Positions 51,592 to 59,926 of a stretch of 64,000 nt of DNA are shown piece after piece. The position numbers and the translations under genes were made by a program. The notes beneath the pieces were generated by a model, which was given only the letters and a program-made list of their open reading frames with translations, made no database searches and had not been told where the DNA came from. The DNA lies in contig NZ_LT906480.1 of assembly GCF_900186865.1 (NCBI RefSeq), forward strand, positions 638,001 to 702,000, given 5' to 3'. The DNA is from Stenotrophomonas maltophilia. Its GTDB lineage: Bacteria; Pseudomonadota; Gammaproteobacteria; Xanthomonadales; Xanthomonadaceae. Position 1 is the stretch's first letter; every line of letters starts with the position of its first letter.

Positions 51592-52220
51592 AGCGACGCG
51601 CCGCAGGCTTTACCCTGGTGGAAGTGATGTTGGCCACGGTGCTGTTGGCCGGTGGCCTGGTGTTGGCCTTTGCCAGCGTGCGCTCGGCGATGGCGGTGAG
51701 CCAGCGTGGCGAGCAGATTGCCGCCGAGAGCGAACGCATGCGTGCGGTCGAGGCTCTGCTGCGGCGGCAGCTGGCCGGTGCGCTGCGCACGCCGCTGGAG
51801 GTGCCCGATCCCACCCGCGAACCGATCTTCTTCCAGGGCGAAGAGCAACGCATGCTGTTCGCGGCCGATCTAGCGGGCTATCTGGGCCGTGGCGGTGCCT
51901 ACCTGCACGCACTGCAGGTGGATGGCCGCAGCGGCCAGCAACGCCTCCTGCTCGACCTGGTGCTGCTGCAGGAGGGCGAGCGCATCGCCGAAACTCCGCC
52001 GCGCCCACCGGAGGTGCTGGTGGAGAACCTCAAGTCGGTGCAACTGCGCTATCGCGGCATCGATGCCAGCACCGGGCAGGTGACTGATTGGATGCCGCGC
52101 TGGGATGATACCCGGCGCCTGCCGATGCTGGTGGAGATCCAGATCGTGCCCGCCAAGGGCGCTCCCTGGCCTGCACTGGTGGTCGCTCCGCGCGCGGGCG
52201 GCAGTGGAGGAGCGCGATGA
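51588..52220 (+). CDS. gspJ: minor pseudopilin GspJ/XpsJ
   Basis: A 210-residue minor pseudopilin. The prepilin motif is G|FTLVEVMLATVLLAGGLV after MKRRAA. The GspJ core has LLRRQLAGALRTP, RMLFAADLAGYLG and a C-terminal LPMLVEIQIVPAKG strand. ATGA overlaps both neighbours. Confidence 0.92.
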   Translation: MKRRAAGFTLVEVMLATVLLAGGLVLAFASVRSAMAVSQRGEQIAAESERMRAVEALLRRQLAGALRTPLEVPDPTREPIFFQGEEQRMLFAADLAGYLGRGGAYLHALQVDGRSGQQRLLLDLVLLQEGERIAETPPRPPEVLVENLKSVQLRYRGIDASTGQVTDWMPRWDDTRRLPMLVEIQIVPAKGAPWPALVVAPRAGGSGGAR

Positions 52221-53080
52221 GCCGGGCGCACGGCGCGGCGCTGGTACTGGTCCTGTGGCTGATCGCCCTGATGACGGCGCTGGTGGGCGCGTTCGCGTTG
52301 AGCGCGCGGGTCGAGCACCTGCAGCAGCGGGTGCTGGATGATGATGCGCGAGGCCAGGAGCGTGCACGGGCGGGACTTGAGTACGCGCTGACGCGCCTGT
52401 CCGCCGATCCGCAGCGGGCGCCCTGGCGCGCCGATGGCCGTGTCTATCGTTGGCAGTTCGATGACGCCAGCATCGAGATCAAGGTGCTGGACGAGAACGG
52501 CAAGATCAACCTGAACCTGGCCGACGTGGCTCTGCTGAGCGCCTTCCTCAAGGCGCTGGGTGAAGACGAAGCGCAGGCCCGCCAGCTGGCCGGCGCGATC
52601 GTCGACTGGCGCGACGAAGACAGCCTGCTGCAGCCCGGCGGCGGTGCCGAAGCGCCCGACTATGCCGCAGCAGGCCTGCCCTATGGCCCCCGCAACAAGC
52701 GTTTCGAGACGCTGGGCGAGCTGCAGCGGGTACTCGGCATGCGCGGCCCGCTGTACCAGGCCATGCTGCCGCACCTGACCCTGTACAGCCGCCAGGCGCG
52801 CCCGGATCCCCAGTTTGCCAGCGCGCCGGTGCTGACCGCACTGGGCCTGGATGCGGATACCGTGCTGGCGCAGCGCGCACAGCAGGAGCGTGACGCAGAT
52901 ACCGCTGGCGGTGCGACAACGCTTGCCAGCAGCAGCGGCACCTATAGTATCGAGTCTCGTGCAACCGACGGCAGTGGACGCCGGTCGGTGTTGCAGGCAG
53001 TGGTACGCAATGGCTCGGGCGGGGTTCCCGGGCGGTCCTACACAGTGCTTCGCTGGGAGCAGGGAATGACAGCAAGATGA
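52217..53080 (+). CDS. gspK: minor pseudopilin GspK/XpsK
   Basis: A 287-residue tip pseudopilin. The N-terminus is HGAALVLVLWLIALMTALVGAFAL; the Gly-free start and lack of Glu5 are normal for GspK. The alpha domain contains KINLNLADVALLSAFLKALG and DWRDEDSLLQPGGGAEAPDY, a conserved GspK block that includes calcium-binding acidic residues. A 4-bp overlap with gspL follows. Confidence 0.92.
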   Translation: MSRAHGAALVLVLWLIALMTALVGAFALSARVEHLQQRVLDDDARGQERARAGLEYALTRLSADPQRAPWRADGRVYRWQFDDASIEIKVLDENGKINLNLADVALLSAFLKALGEDEAQARQLAGAIVDWRDEDSLLQPGGGAEAPDYAAAGLPYGPRNKRFETLGELQRVLGMRGPLYQAMLPHLTLYSRQARPDPQFASAPVLTALGLDADTVLAQRAQQERDADTAGGATTLASSSGTYSIESRATDGSGRRSVLQAVVRNGSGGVPGRSYTVLRWEQGMTAR

Positions 53081-54222
53081 CGGCATGGCAGGACAGTGTG
53101 CGGCAGGTACAGGGCCGGATCGGCCCTGGCGCCGGCCGTTTCCTGCGCTGGTGGCGGCAATCGCTGCTGGCCTGGGTGCCGGCACGTTGGCAGTGGGCAC
53201 TGGGCTGGGCACAGGCACGCCTGCTGCTGCAGCGCGAAGGCGACCACCTTCAGGTCTGGCGTGAGGCGGGGGAGCGCCGCGAACCGGTCGTACGGCTGCC
53301 GTGGCCGCTGTCCCCGGCCGAACTGGATCGCGTGCTGGAAGCCCGCCTGCGCAGCTTGCCGCGGGTGTGGCTGCTGCCGGCAGGCGATGTGCTGCGCCGG
53401 CAGCTGCGCCTGCCGGCGGCGGCGGCTGACCGCCTGCGTGCGGTGGTCGGTTTCGAGATCGACCGGCAGACGCCTTTCGAATCCAGCCAGGTCAGCTATG
53501 ACGTGCGTGAACGTGGCGCGGCGGGCGAGGGCCAGCTGCAGGTCGAACTGGTGGCCTGGCCGTTGCGGCAGCTCGAGGCCTGGCGCAGCAACGTGGGCCA
53601 ATGGGCCGATGCACTGTCCGGTGTCGATGCCATTGATGCGCAGGGCAACATCCTGCAGGTGAACCTGCTGCCGCCCGCGCAGCGTCAGCTGCAGGCCGAC
53701 CCGATGCGGCGCTGGAACCTTCTGCTGGCCGTGGCCGCGGTGGTGATGCTGGTGCTGTCTGGCCTGCAGGTGCTGGACAATCGCCGCGCGGCGGCCGACG
53801 AACTGCGTGCCCAGGTGGAGCGCAGCGCGCGCAGTGCGCGTGGCGTGGCCAGCGAACGTGCCCAGCTGCAGGCGCTGATCGACGGTGCCGCGTTCCTCGA
53901 AAAGCAGCGCGGCCAGCGCGCGGGTACGGTGGAGATCTGGAACGAACTGACCCGGCGCCTGCCGGAGGGAACGTACCTGGAAAAACTGGCCATCGAGAAC
54001 AACAACCTGCAGCTGATCGGCCTGAGCCGCGAGGCCTCGCAGCTGGTGCAGCTGCTGCAGGATGCGCCGCAGTGGCGCAAGGTCAACCTGACCGGCGTAC
54101 TGCAGGCTGACGGCGCCGCCAGTGGCCGCGACCGCTTCACCATGACCGCTGAACTGCAGCCGTTGCCGGCGGCAGCCCCGAACCGGGAGGCGGCCGATGC
54201 CGATGCCAAGCGCACGCCGTGA
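53077..54222 (+). CDS. gspL: type II secretion protein GspL/XpsL
   Basis: A 381-residue bitopic inner-membrane protein that tethers GspE. The N-terminal cytoplasmic part is the actin-like domain (RVWLLPAGDVLRRQLRLPAAAADRLRAVVGFEIDRQTPF). One transmembrane segment near residues 210-230 (LLLAVAAVVMLVLSGL) and a periplasmic domain with a coiled coil follow. The C-terminal ferredoxin-like region pairs with GspM. It overlaps gspM by 26 bp. Confidence 0.9.
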   Translation: MTAWQDSVRQVQGRIGPGAGRFLRWWRQSLLAWVPARWQWALGWAQARLLLQREGDHLQVWREAGERREPVVRLPWPLSPAELDRVLEARLRSLPRVWLLPAGDVLRRQLRLPAAAADRLRAVVGFEIDRQTPFESSQVSYDVRERGAAGEGQLQVELVAWPLRQLEAWRSNVGQWADALSGVDAIDAQGNILQVNLLPPAQRQLQADPMRRWNLLLAVAAVVMLVLSGLQVLDNRRAAADELRAQVERSARSARGVASERAQLQALIDGAAFLEKQRGQRAGTVEIWNELTRRLPEGTYLEKLAIENNNLQLIGLSREASQLVQLLQDAPQWRKVNLTGVLQADGAASGRDRFTMTAELQPLPAAAPNREAADADAKRTP

Positions 54223-54910
54223 CCGCTGGCTGGCACTGGCACTGTTGCTGGCAGTGCTGGGCCTGGCCTACCTGCTGCTGGTGCACCCCTGGTTCACCCA
54301 GCCGCTGCGCGAAATCGATGCTGATGTCGCCGCCCTGCGCGAGCGCGAGCAGCGCGTGCAGGCGCAGCTGCAGCAGCAGCCGCAGATCGAACAGCGCCTG
54401 CGTGCCACCCGCGAGGCACTGCAGCAGCGGCCGGGCTTCCTGCGCGAGGCCACCGCCGAGGCTGCAGCCGCTGCGCTCGGCGCGAAGCTGCAGGATGCGG
54501 TGGCGATGGCCAGCCCGGGCAACCGCAGCTGCACCATCAGCAACCGCACGCCGCTCACCGACAACCGCCGCGACGCCGAGTTCGTGCGCGTCGCCATGCA
54601 GGTGCGCCTGCGCTGTGGCGTGGCCGAACTGGCCACGGTGCTGCACAGCCTGGAGACCGGCAGCCCGCGCCTGTTCGTCGACAACCTCAACCTGATCGCG
54701 CAGCGCTTCCAGCAGTCGCCGAATGAATCCGGGCTCGGCCTGGATGTGTCATTCGAACTGGCTGGTTACCTGCTGCCGGGGGCTGCTGCCGATGGCAGTG
54801 CGCCGGCGCCTGCCGCCGAACCGGTGTCCGCGCCGCAGCCGCCTTCAGCGCCACCCGCCCCCGCACCGGCGGCGCCGGTCGAGGGACAGGAGGTCGCTGA
54901 TGAAACTTGA
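54197..54910 (+). CDS. gspM: type II secretion protein GspM/XpsM
   Basis: A 237-residue protein: short cytoplasmic N-terminus, one transmembrane helix (~12-30, WLALALLLAVLGLAYLLLVHP), a coiled coil (ALREREQRVQAQLQQQP) and a periplasmic domain. The last ~45 residues are Ala/Pro-rich. GspM stabilises GspL. The ATG at 54203 is an alternative start. The ATG overlaps the end of gspL. Confidence 0.88.
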   Translation: MPMPSARRDRWLALALLLAVLGLAYLLLVHPWFTQPLREIDADVAALREREQRVQAQLQQQPQIEQRLRATREALQQRPGFLREATAEAAAAALGAKLQDAVAMASPGNRSCTISNRTPLTDNRRDAEFVRVAMQVRLRCGVAELATVLHSLETGSPRLFVDNLNLIAQRFQQSPNESGLGLDVSFELAGYLLPGAAADGSAPAPAAEPVSAPQPPSAPPAPAPAAPVEGQEVADET

Positions 54911-55694
54911 GCAGATCAGCCTGCGCACCGGTTTCCTGCTGGCCCTGGCCGGTTGGGCTGCGGCGGTCTGGCTGGCCACCGGCTTCGGTCTGGGCAGCCA
55001 GTTGCCAGGTGCGGATGGCGATGCCGATGCGGTGCCTTCGCTGCCGGTGCTGCCGCCGTTGGCCGCAGAACGCATGCCCAGCGCCGACAGCTACAGCGCG
55101 ATCGGTGAGCGACCGCTGTTCGCCGAGGACCGCAGGCCGAAGCCCTACCTGCTCGGTGGCAGCGAGCCGGCCGCCAGCGCCGCGCTGCGCCTGACCGGCG
55201 TGCTGCTGACCAGTGACTTCGGCATGGCCACCTTCACCACCGAACAGAACCGTTCGCTGCGGCTGCGCCTCAACGGCGAAGCGGTGGACGGCTGGCAACT
55301 TGTGGGGCTTGCGCCGCGCCAGGCCACGGTGATCGGCCCAAGCGGCAGCCAGGTGCTGGAACTGGCCGTGTTCAATGGCCAGGGCGGCGAGCCGCCCACC
55401 GTACTGCGGGGTGCCAATGGCGCGCCGCCGGCGGGTGCGGTCGTTGTGCCACCGCCGGCGGGCGCACCGCCGATGCCATCCCCACCTCCGGCTGCTGCAA
55501 CCGCAACCGCGCAGCCGCAGCCCGCCAGCAGCGTGCCATCAGCCGCCGCCGCGGCACCTCCTGCCAACACCAATGGCCCCAGCGAAGCGCAGATGCAGGC
55601 CATCCGCGAACGCATCCAGGCCCGTCGCCGCCAGCTGCAGCAACAACAGCAGCAACAACCGTCGCCGCCCCCGGGCGATGGCACCAACCGATAG
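54900..55694 (+). CDS. xpsN: type II secretion protein XpsN (GspC-like connector)
   Basis: A 264-residue protein with a single transmembrane anchor (~12-30, LLALAGWAAAVWLATGFGLG), then a periplasmic HR-like domain (~55-170, SADSYSAIGERPLFAEDRRP, LTGVLLTSDFGMATF) and a Pro/Ala-rich tail with a run of seven glutamines. In Xanthomonas XpsN takes the GspC role, linking the inner-membrane platform to the secretin; no separate gspC exists here. The start at 54900 overlaps gspM. Its end is 9 bp before gspD. Confidence 0.87.
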   Translation: MKLEQISLRTGFLLALAGWAAAVWLATGFGLGSQLPGADGDADAVPSLPVLPPLAAERMPSADSYSAIGERPLFAEDRRPKPYLLGGSEPAASAALRLTGVLLTSDFGMATFTTEQNRSLRLRLNGEAVDGWQLVGLAPRQATVIGPSGSQVLELAVFNGQGGEPPTVLRGANGAPPAGAVVVPPPAGAPPMPSPPPAAATATAQPQPASSVPSAAAAAPPANTNGPSEAQMQAIRERIQARRRQLQQQQQQQPSPPPGDGTNR

Positions 55695-55703
55695 AGTGAA
55701 TGC

Positions 55704-57905
55704 ATGAGCCTGCGTTTTCTTCCCTGGTCCTTTGCCCTCGCGCTGCTGGTCGGCTGCAGCACCGTGTCCGCGCCGCATGTGCAGCGCAAGGGCAATCTGT
55801 CGCCGACTGCCGAGGCCGGCCAGGCAGCTGATGTCGCAGCAGATGCTGCCCGTGACGCCCAGGGCGCTCCGCAGGCGGTGATCCGCCGTGGCACCGGCAC
55901 CATGATCAACCGCGAAGCAGCACGTGCACCGGCACCGGCGCTGCATGGCGCCAGCACCGGTGAAGCAACCTTCAATTTCGAAGGCGAGTCGGTGCACGCG
56001 GTGGTCAAGGCCATCCTCGGTGACATGCTGGGCCAGAACTACGTGATCGCACCGGGCGTGCAGGGCACGGTCACCCTGGCCACGCCCAAGCCGGTGTCGC
56101 CGGCGCAGGCGTTGAACCTGCTGGAGATGGTGCTGGGCTGGAACAACGCCCGCATGGTCTACAGCGGTGGCCGCTACAACATCGTCGCTGCCGACCAGGC
56201 GCTGGCCGGTACGGTTGCGCCGAGCACGGCGCCTGCAGCCAGTGCGCGTGGCTTCGAGGTACGGGTGATCCCGCTGCAGTTCATCTCCGCCACCGAGATG
56301 AAGAAGGTGCTGGAGCCTTATGCGCGGCCCAATGCGATCGTCAACGTCGACAGCGGCCGCAACGTGATCACCCTGGGCGGTACCCGCGCCGAGCTGGAAA
56401 ACTACATGCGCACCGTCGAGATCTTCGACGTCGACTGGCTGTCGGGCATGTCGGTGGGCGTGTTCCCGATCCAGTCGGGCAAGGCCGAGCAGGTCGCTGC
56501 CGACCTGGAGAAGGTGTTCGGCGAGGAGAGCAAGACCCCCAGCGCCGGCATGTTCCGCTTCCTGCCGCTGGAAAACGCCAACGCCGTGCTGGTGATCACC
56601 CCGCAGGTGCGTTACCTGGACCAGATCCAGCAGTGGCTGGACCGTATCGATACCGCCGGTGGCAGCGCCCGCCTGTTCTCCTACGAGCTGCGCTACATCA
56701 AGGCGCGCGACCTGGCCGAGCGCCTCAGTGAAGCCTTCGCCAGCAGCGGCAATCGTGGCGGCTCCAGCCCGGCATCGCTGGCACCCGGCGCGATTCCATC
56801 GCAGCTGGGCAGCGATGGCGAGCGCGGCATGGACAGCAACAACAGCAGCAGTTTCGGTTCGACCCCGGGCAGTGGTTCCAGCGGTGCCGGCAACGGCAGC
56901 ATGAACCTGCCGCAGCGCCAGTCCGGCAACGTCAGCGTCAGCCTGGAAGTGGAAGGCGATCGCGTGGGCGTGTCGGCGGTGGAGGAGACCAATACCCTGC
57001 TGGTGCGTTCGACCCCGCAGGCCTGGCGCTCGATCCGCGAAGTGATCGAGAAGCTGGACGTGATGCCGCTGCAGGTGCACATCGAAGCCCAGGTGGCCGA
57101 GGTGTCGCTGGATGGTGACCTGAAGTACGGCGTGAACTGGTTCTTCGACAATGCCGTGGCCGGGCGTGCACTGACGGGAGCATTGGGCGGCGTGACCCTG
57201 CCGGCAGCAGCGGGTGGCTCCTGGAGCAGCTTCGCCGGTGCCGCGACCGGTGGCGAAGGCCTGGGCTGGGCATTCACCGGCCACAATGGTGCGGCGGTGG
57301 TGAGCGCGCTGGACAAGGTCACCGATGTACGCCTGCTGCAGACCCCCTCGGTGTTCGTGCGCAACAACGCCGAGGCCACGCTCAACGTGGGCGACAAGGT
57401 GCCGATCAACACCACCACGGTCAACACCGGTATCGGCACCGGCACCTACAGCTCTGTGCAGTACATCGACACCGGCGTGATCCTGAAGGTGCGCCCGCGC
57501 GTAACCCGCGATGGCACGGTGTTCCTCGATATCGTGCAGGAAGTGAGCAGCGCCTCGAACGTGCCCGACAACTGCAATCCGACCGAGCGCAACTGCAACC
57601 CGCGGATTTCCACCAAGAAGCTGTCGACCGAAGCGGCGGTGCAGAGCGGCGACACCATCATGCTGGCCGGCCTGATCACCGATACGGCCACCGATGGCAG
57701 CAGCGGCATTCCCGGGCTGAGCCGGATTCCGGTGGTGGGCGCGCTGTTCGGGCAGAAGAGCCGTACCAGCCGTCGTTCCGAAGTGATCGTGCTGCTGACC
57801 CCGAGCATCGTGCGCAACAGCCAGGAAGCGCGCAATCTGACCGACGAGTACAGCCAGCGCTTCCGAGCGATGGAACCGCTGAACCAGCCGCGCGCAAAGA
57901 AGTAA
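55704..57905 (+). CDS. gspD: type II secretion secretin GspD/XpsD
   Basis: A 733-residue outer-membrane secretin, made as a lipoprotein (LALLVGCS, Cys18). N0 domain (~80-165, ATFNFEGESVHAVVKAILGDMLGQNYVI), N1-N3 domains to ~470 with a Ser/Gly/Asn-rich insert in N3 (SNNSSSFGSTPGSGSSGAGNGS), then the secretin beta domain (~480-700: VEETNTLLVRSTPQAWRSI, LLQTPSVFVRNNAEATLNVGDKVP, GDTIMLAGLITD). It forms the exit channel. It is last in the operon, opposite to Escherichia/Klebsiella gsp order. A GC hairpin begins 11 bp after the stop. Confidence 0.95.
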   Translation: MSLRFLPWSFALALLVGCSTVSAPHVQRKGNLSPTAEAGQAADVAADAARDAQGAPQAVIRRGTGTMINREAARAPAPALHGASTGEATFNFEGESVHAVVKAILGDMLGQNYVIAPGVQGTVTLATPKPVSPAQALNLLEMVLGWNNARMVYSGGRYNIVAADQALAGTVAPSTAPAASARGFEVRVIPLQFISATEMKKVLEPYARPNAIVNVDSGRNVITLGGTRAELENYMRTVEIFDVDWLSGMSVGVFPIQSGKAEQVAADLEKVFGEESKTPSAGMFRFLPLENANAVLVITPQVRYLDQIQQWLDRIDTAGGSARLFSYELRYIKARDLAERLSEAFASSGNRGGSSPASLAPGAIPSQLGSDGERGMDSNNSSSFGSTPGSGSSGAGNGSMNLPQRQSGNVSVSLEVEGDRVGVSAVEETNTLLVRSTPQAWRSIREVIEKLDVMPLQVHIEAQVAEVSLDGDLKYGVNWFFDNAVAGRALTGALGGVTLPAAAGGSWSSFAGAATGGEGLGWAFTGHNGAAVVSALDKVTDVRLLQTPSVFVRNNAEATLNVGDKVPINTTTVNTGIGTGTYSSVQYIDTGVILKVRPRVTRDGTVFLDIVQEVSSASNVPDNCNPTERNCNPRISTKKLSTEAAVQSGDTIMLAGLITDTATDGSSGIPGLSRIPVVGALFGQKSRTSRRSEVIVLLTPSIVRNSQEARNLTDEYSQRFRAMEPLNQPRAKK

Positions 57906-57915
57906 GGGGTTTACG

Positions 57916-57932
57916 GCCGGGCTGCGCCCGGC
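57916..57932. repeat. small GC hairpin on the outer side of module 5
   Basis: GCCGGGC-TGC-GCCCGGC then ACCCGC, starting 11 bp after the gspD stop. It could slow transcription out of the operon, but there is no T tract. Confidence 0.7.
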
Positions 57933-57954
57933 ACCCGCAGAGGCCGAAGCTGGG

Positions 57955-57986
<32 letters not shown>

Positions 57987-58002
57987 CGGTTTACTGAGGG
58001 AG

Positions 58003-58104
58003 GGCGGGGCACTGTGGGTTTGTGGGGACGCCGTGAACCCGTCCCTGGGGGCTTGGTCGCCGCATCCATGCGGCTCACACCCCGCAAACCCACAGTGCCC
58101 CGCC
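58003..58104 (-). repeat. large stem-loop module 5 (reverse orientation)
   Basis: Arms 58003-58027 and 58080-58104 pair over 25 bp with one G-T type mismatch. The loop has the uninterrupted junction (complement CCCCCAGGGACGGG) that corresponds to the IS target in modules 4 and 6. Confidence 0.9.
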
Positions 58105-58126
58105 TTCGACAATTTCCTGCTGCTGT

Positions 58127-58243
58127 TGGTAGGTGTCGACCTTGGTCGACACGGTAGATCCACGCCATGCGTGGATGCTTTTCGATTCCAATTCGAAATA
58201 TTCGATTCCGATGGAGATTCATCCACGCATGGCGTGGATCTAC
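58127..58243. repeat. three GTAG-type hairpins
   Basis: 58129-58152: GGTAG then GTGTCGACC-TT-GGTCGACAC; 58153-58175: GGTAG then ATCCACGC-CAT-GCGTGGAT; 58220-58242: ATCCACGC-ATG-GCGTGGAT then CTAC. They separate modules 5 and 6. A short A/T-rich stretch with TTCGATTCCA/TTCGATTCCG repeats lies between. Confidence 0.8.
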
Positions 58244-58326
58244 TGCAGGTCGAGAGAAACTGTCGAAGGCGGGGTGGGTCCGGTTGCGGGGGTGTCCGCG
58301 GCATGGATGCCGCGGCCAAGCCCCCA

Positions 58327-58329
58327 AGG
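58327..58329. repeat. target-site duplication of IS copy 2, left
   Basis: AGG at 58327-58329 repeats as AGG at 59758-59760. It differs from copy 1 (GGG), so the two insertions were separate events into the same loop position. Confidence 0.75.
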
Positions 58330-58377
58330 TGAAGTGCCCCCCGGGAGTTGGACGTCAGATCCAACCCCGAGGGATAC

Positions 58378-58899
58378 ATGAACAGATACGACGCACGTTT
58401 CAAACTGCAGGTCGCCAAAGAGGCCTGCAAGACCTCCACATCGGTCAAAGCCATTGCCCGTCGCCACGGCCTTGAGTTCTCCACGGTCAGGCGCTGGGTG
58501 GCGACCTATCGGCTGCATGGTTGGCGCGGATTTCATCGCCAGGCCCGGTTCTATGACCTCCCGTTCAAGCTGGCTGTCCTGGAAAAGATGAGCCAGGACG
58601 GCATGTCCGGGCGGGAGGCCACCACCTACTTCCAGATTGGTGATGCCGGCGCGGTGGGGCGATGGCAGCGCCTGTATGCTCAAGGCGGTGCCCAAGCGTT
58701 GGCACCGCCTCCGCCGCTGCCCCGAAAGCCGATGAAAAAGACCCGGTCGTCCAAGCCACCTGAGGAAATGAGTCGCGATGAGCTGCTCAAGGAAGTCGCC
58801 TATCTGCGTGCGGAGACCGACTACCTAAAAAAACTCGATGCCTTGATCCGGGAAGAGCAGGCGGCGCAAGACGCAAAGCGCAAGCCATCCAAGGATTGA
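58378..58899 (+). CDS. IS3-family transposase OrfA, copy 2
   Basis: A 173-residue protein differing from copy 1 by one clear substitution (MSGREATT in place of MSAREATT). Same two helix-turn-helix segments and C-terminal leucine-rich helix. Start has GAGGG upstream. Confidence 0.93.
   Translation: MNRYDARFKLQVAKEACKTSTSVKAIARRHGLEFSTVRRWVATYRLHGWRGFHRQARFYDLPFKLAVLEKMSQDGMSGREATTYFQIGDAGAVGRWQRLYAQGGAQALAPPPPLPRKPMKKTRSSKPPEEMSRDELLKEVAYLRAETDYLKKLDALIREEQAAQDAKRKPSKD
58827..58833 (+). promoter_or_regulatory. programmed -1 frameshift slippery site, IS copy 2
   Basis: The same seven-A run after CT as in copy 1; the -1 frame is open into orfB. Confidence 0.75.
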
Positions 58900-59729
58900 G
58901 GCAGGTTCATACGCTGTCGCTTCTGCTCGAAGCGGCAGAGCTGTCACGCAGTACGTTCTATTACCAGAACCATGTCCTGGCCCATCCGGATCAGGACGAG
59001 GCAGCCCTGTGCGAGCGCATCCGTGCAATCTACGATCAAAGCCAAGGGCGCTATGGCTATCGCACGGTGACGCTGGAATTGGCCAATCAGGGTCATCGGA
59101 CCAATCACAAGCGGGTACAGCGCCTGATGGGGGAGATGGGCCTGAAATCACGGGTACGGGTGAAGCGCTACCGGTCCTTCAAGGGGGCCGCCAATGTTGT
59201 GGTTGGCAATGACCTCAATCGTCAATTCCACGCCGAGCGCCCCAACCAGAAGTGGGTGACCGACGTGACCGAGTTCAAGGTACAAGGCATGAAGCTGTAC
59301 CTGTCGCCGATCATGGACCTCTACAACGGCGAAATCGTGGCTTATCAGATCAAGCGCCAGCCCGTGTTCGATCTGGTAGGTCAGATGCTGGAGGAGGCCA
59401 TCAAGAAGCTTTCGCCGGATGAGCGCCCCATGATCCACTCCGACCAGGGCTGGCAGTACCAGCATGAAAACTACCGGCACATGCTGGAAAAACATTCGTT
59501 GAAACAAAGCATGTCCCGGCGTGGCAACTGCCTGGACAATGCGGCGATGGAGAGCTTCTTCGGGACGCTGAAGTCGGAGTTCTTCTACCTGAACAGCTTT
59601 GACAGCATCGAGAGTCTGGAGGCTGGGCTGGTGGAATACATCCAGTACTACAACCAGGAGCGCATCAAACTGAAACTGAAAGGTCTGAGCCCGGTAGAGT
59701 ACCGGGAGCGGGCCCAATCGGCCGCCTGA
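58896..59729 (+). CDS. IS3-family transposase OrfB, copy 2
   Basis: A 277-residue DDE domain with the same catalytic residues as copy 1 (Asp in TDVTEF, Asp in HSDQGW, Glu in AMESFFGT). DNA differs at about five silent positions and the proteins are the same. Confidence 0.94.
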   Translation: MRQVHTLSLLLEAAELSRSTFYYQNHVLAHPDQDEAALCERIRAIYDQSQGRYGYRTVTLELANQGHRTNHKRVQRLMGEMGLKSRVRVKRYRSFKGAANVVVGNDLNRQFHAERPNQKWVTDVTEFKVQGMKLYLSPIMDLYNGEIVAYQIKRQPVFDLVGQMLEEAIKKLSPDERPMIHSDQGWQYQHENYRHMLEKHSLKQSMSRRGNCLDNAAMESFFGTLKSEFFYLNSFDSIESLEAGLVEYIQYYNQERIKLKLKGLSPVEYRERAQSAA

Positions 59730-59859
59730 CCCCGTCCAAGTCTCGGGGGTCACTTCAAGGATGGGTTTACGGCGTCCCCCGCAACCGGACCCACCCCGCC
59801 ATCCCGCAGGAACCCAGCTTTTGCTTCGGCCGTTGCTGTTGCCCTGGCCTGAAGCGGGT

Positions 59860-59876
59860 GCCGGGTGCAACCCGGC
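59860..59876. repeat. small GC hairpin on the outer side of module 6
   Basis: GCCGGGT-GCA-ACCCGGC preceded by GCGGGT, followed by GATACC. Mirror of the hairpin beside module 5. Confidence 0.7.
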
Positions 59877-59926
59877 CGATACCCTCCCGGTGCTAGGCTG
59901 TGGCTACCGACAACCACGGAGGCGGG

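Larger units (their letters stand above)
58330..59757 (+). mobile_element. IS3-family (IS150-like) insertion sequence, copy 2
   Basis: A 1428-bp near-identical copy of the element at 31900, with about ten base differences. The left inverted repeat lacks one A (TGAAGTGCCCCCC instead of TGAAGTGACCCCCC). Both transposase frames and the slippery site are intact. It sits in module 6 in the same orientation and at the same base as copy 1. Confidence 0.95.
58268..59800 (+). repeat. large stem-loop module 6 (forward), interrupted by an IS
   Basis: Arms 58268-58292 and 59776-59800 are a perfect 25-bp inverted repeat split by the second IS copy and a 3-bp AGG duplication. Removing them restores the loop CCAAGCCCCCAAGGATGGG. 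Confidence 0.9.
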
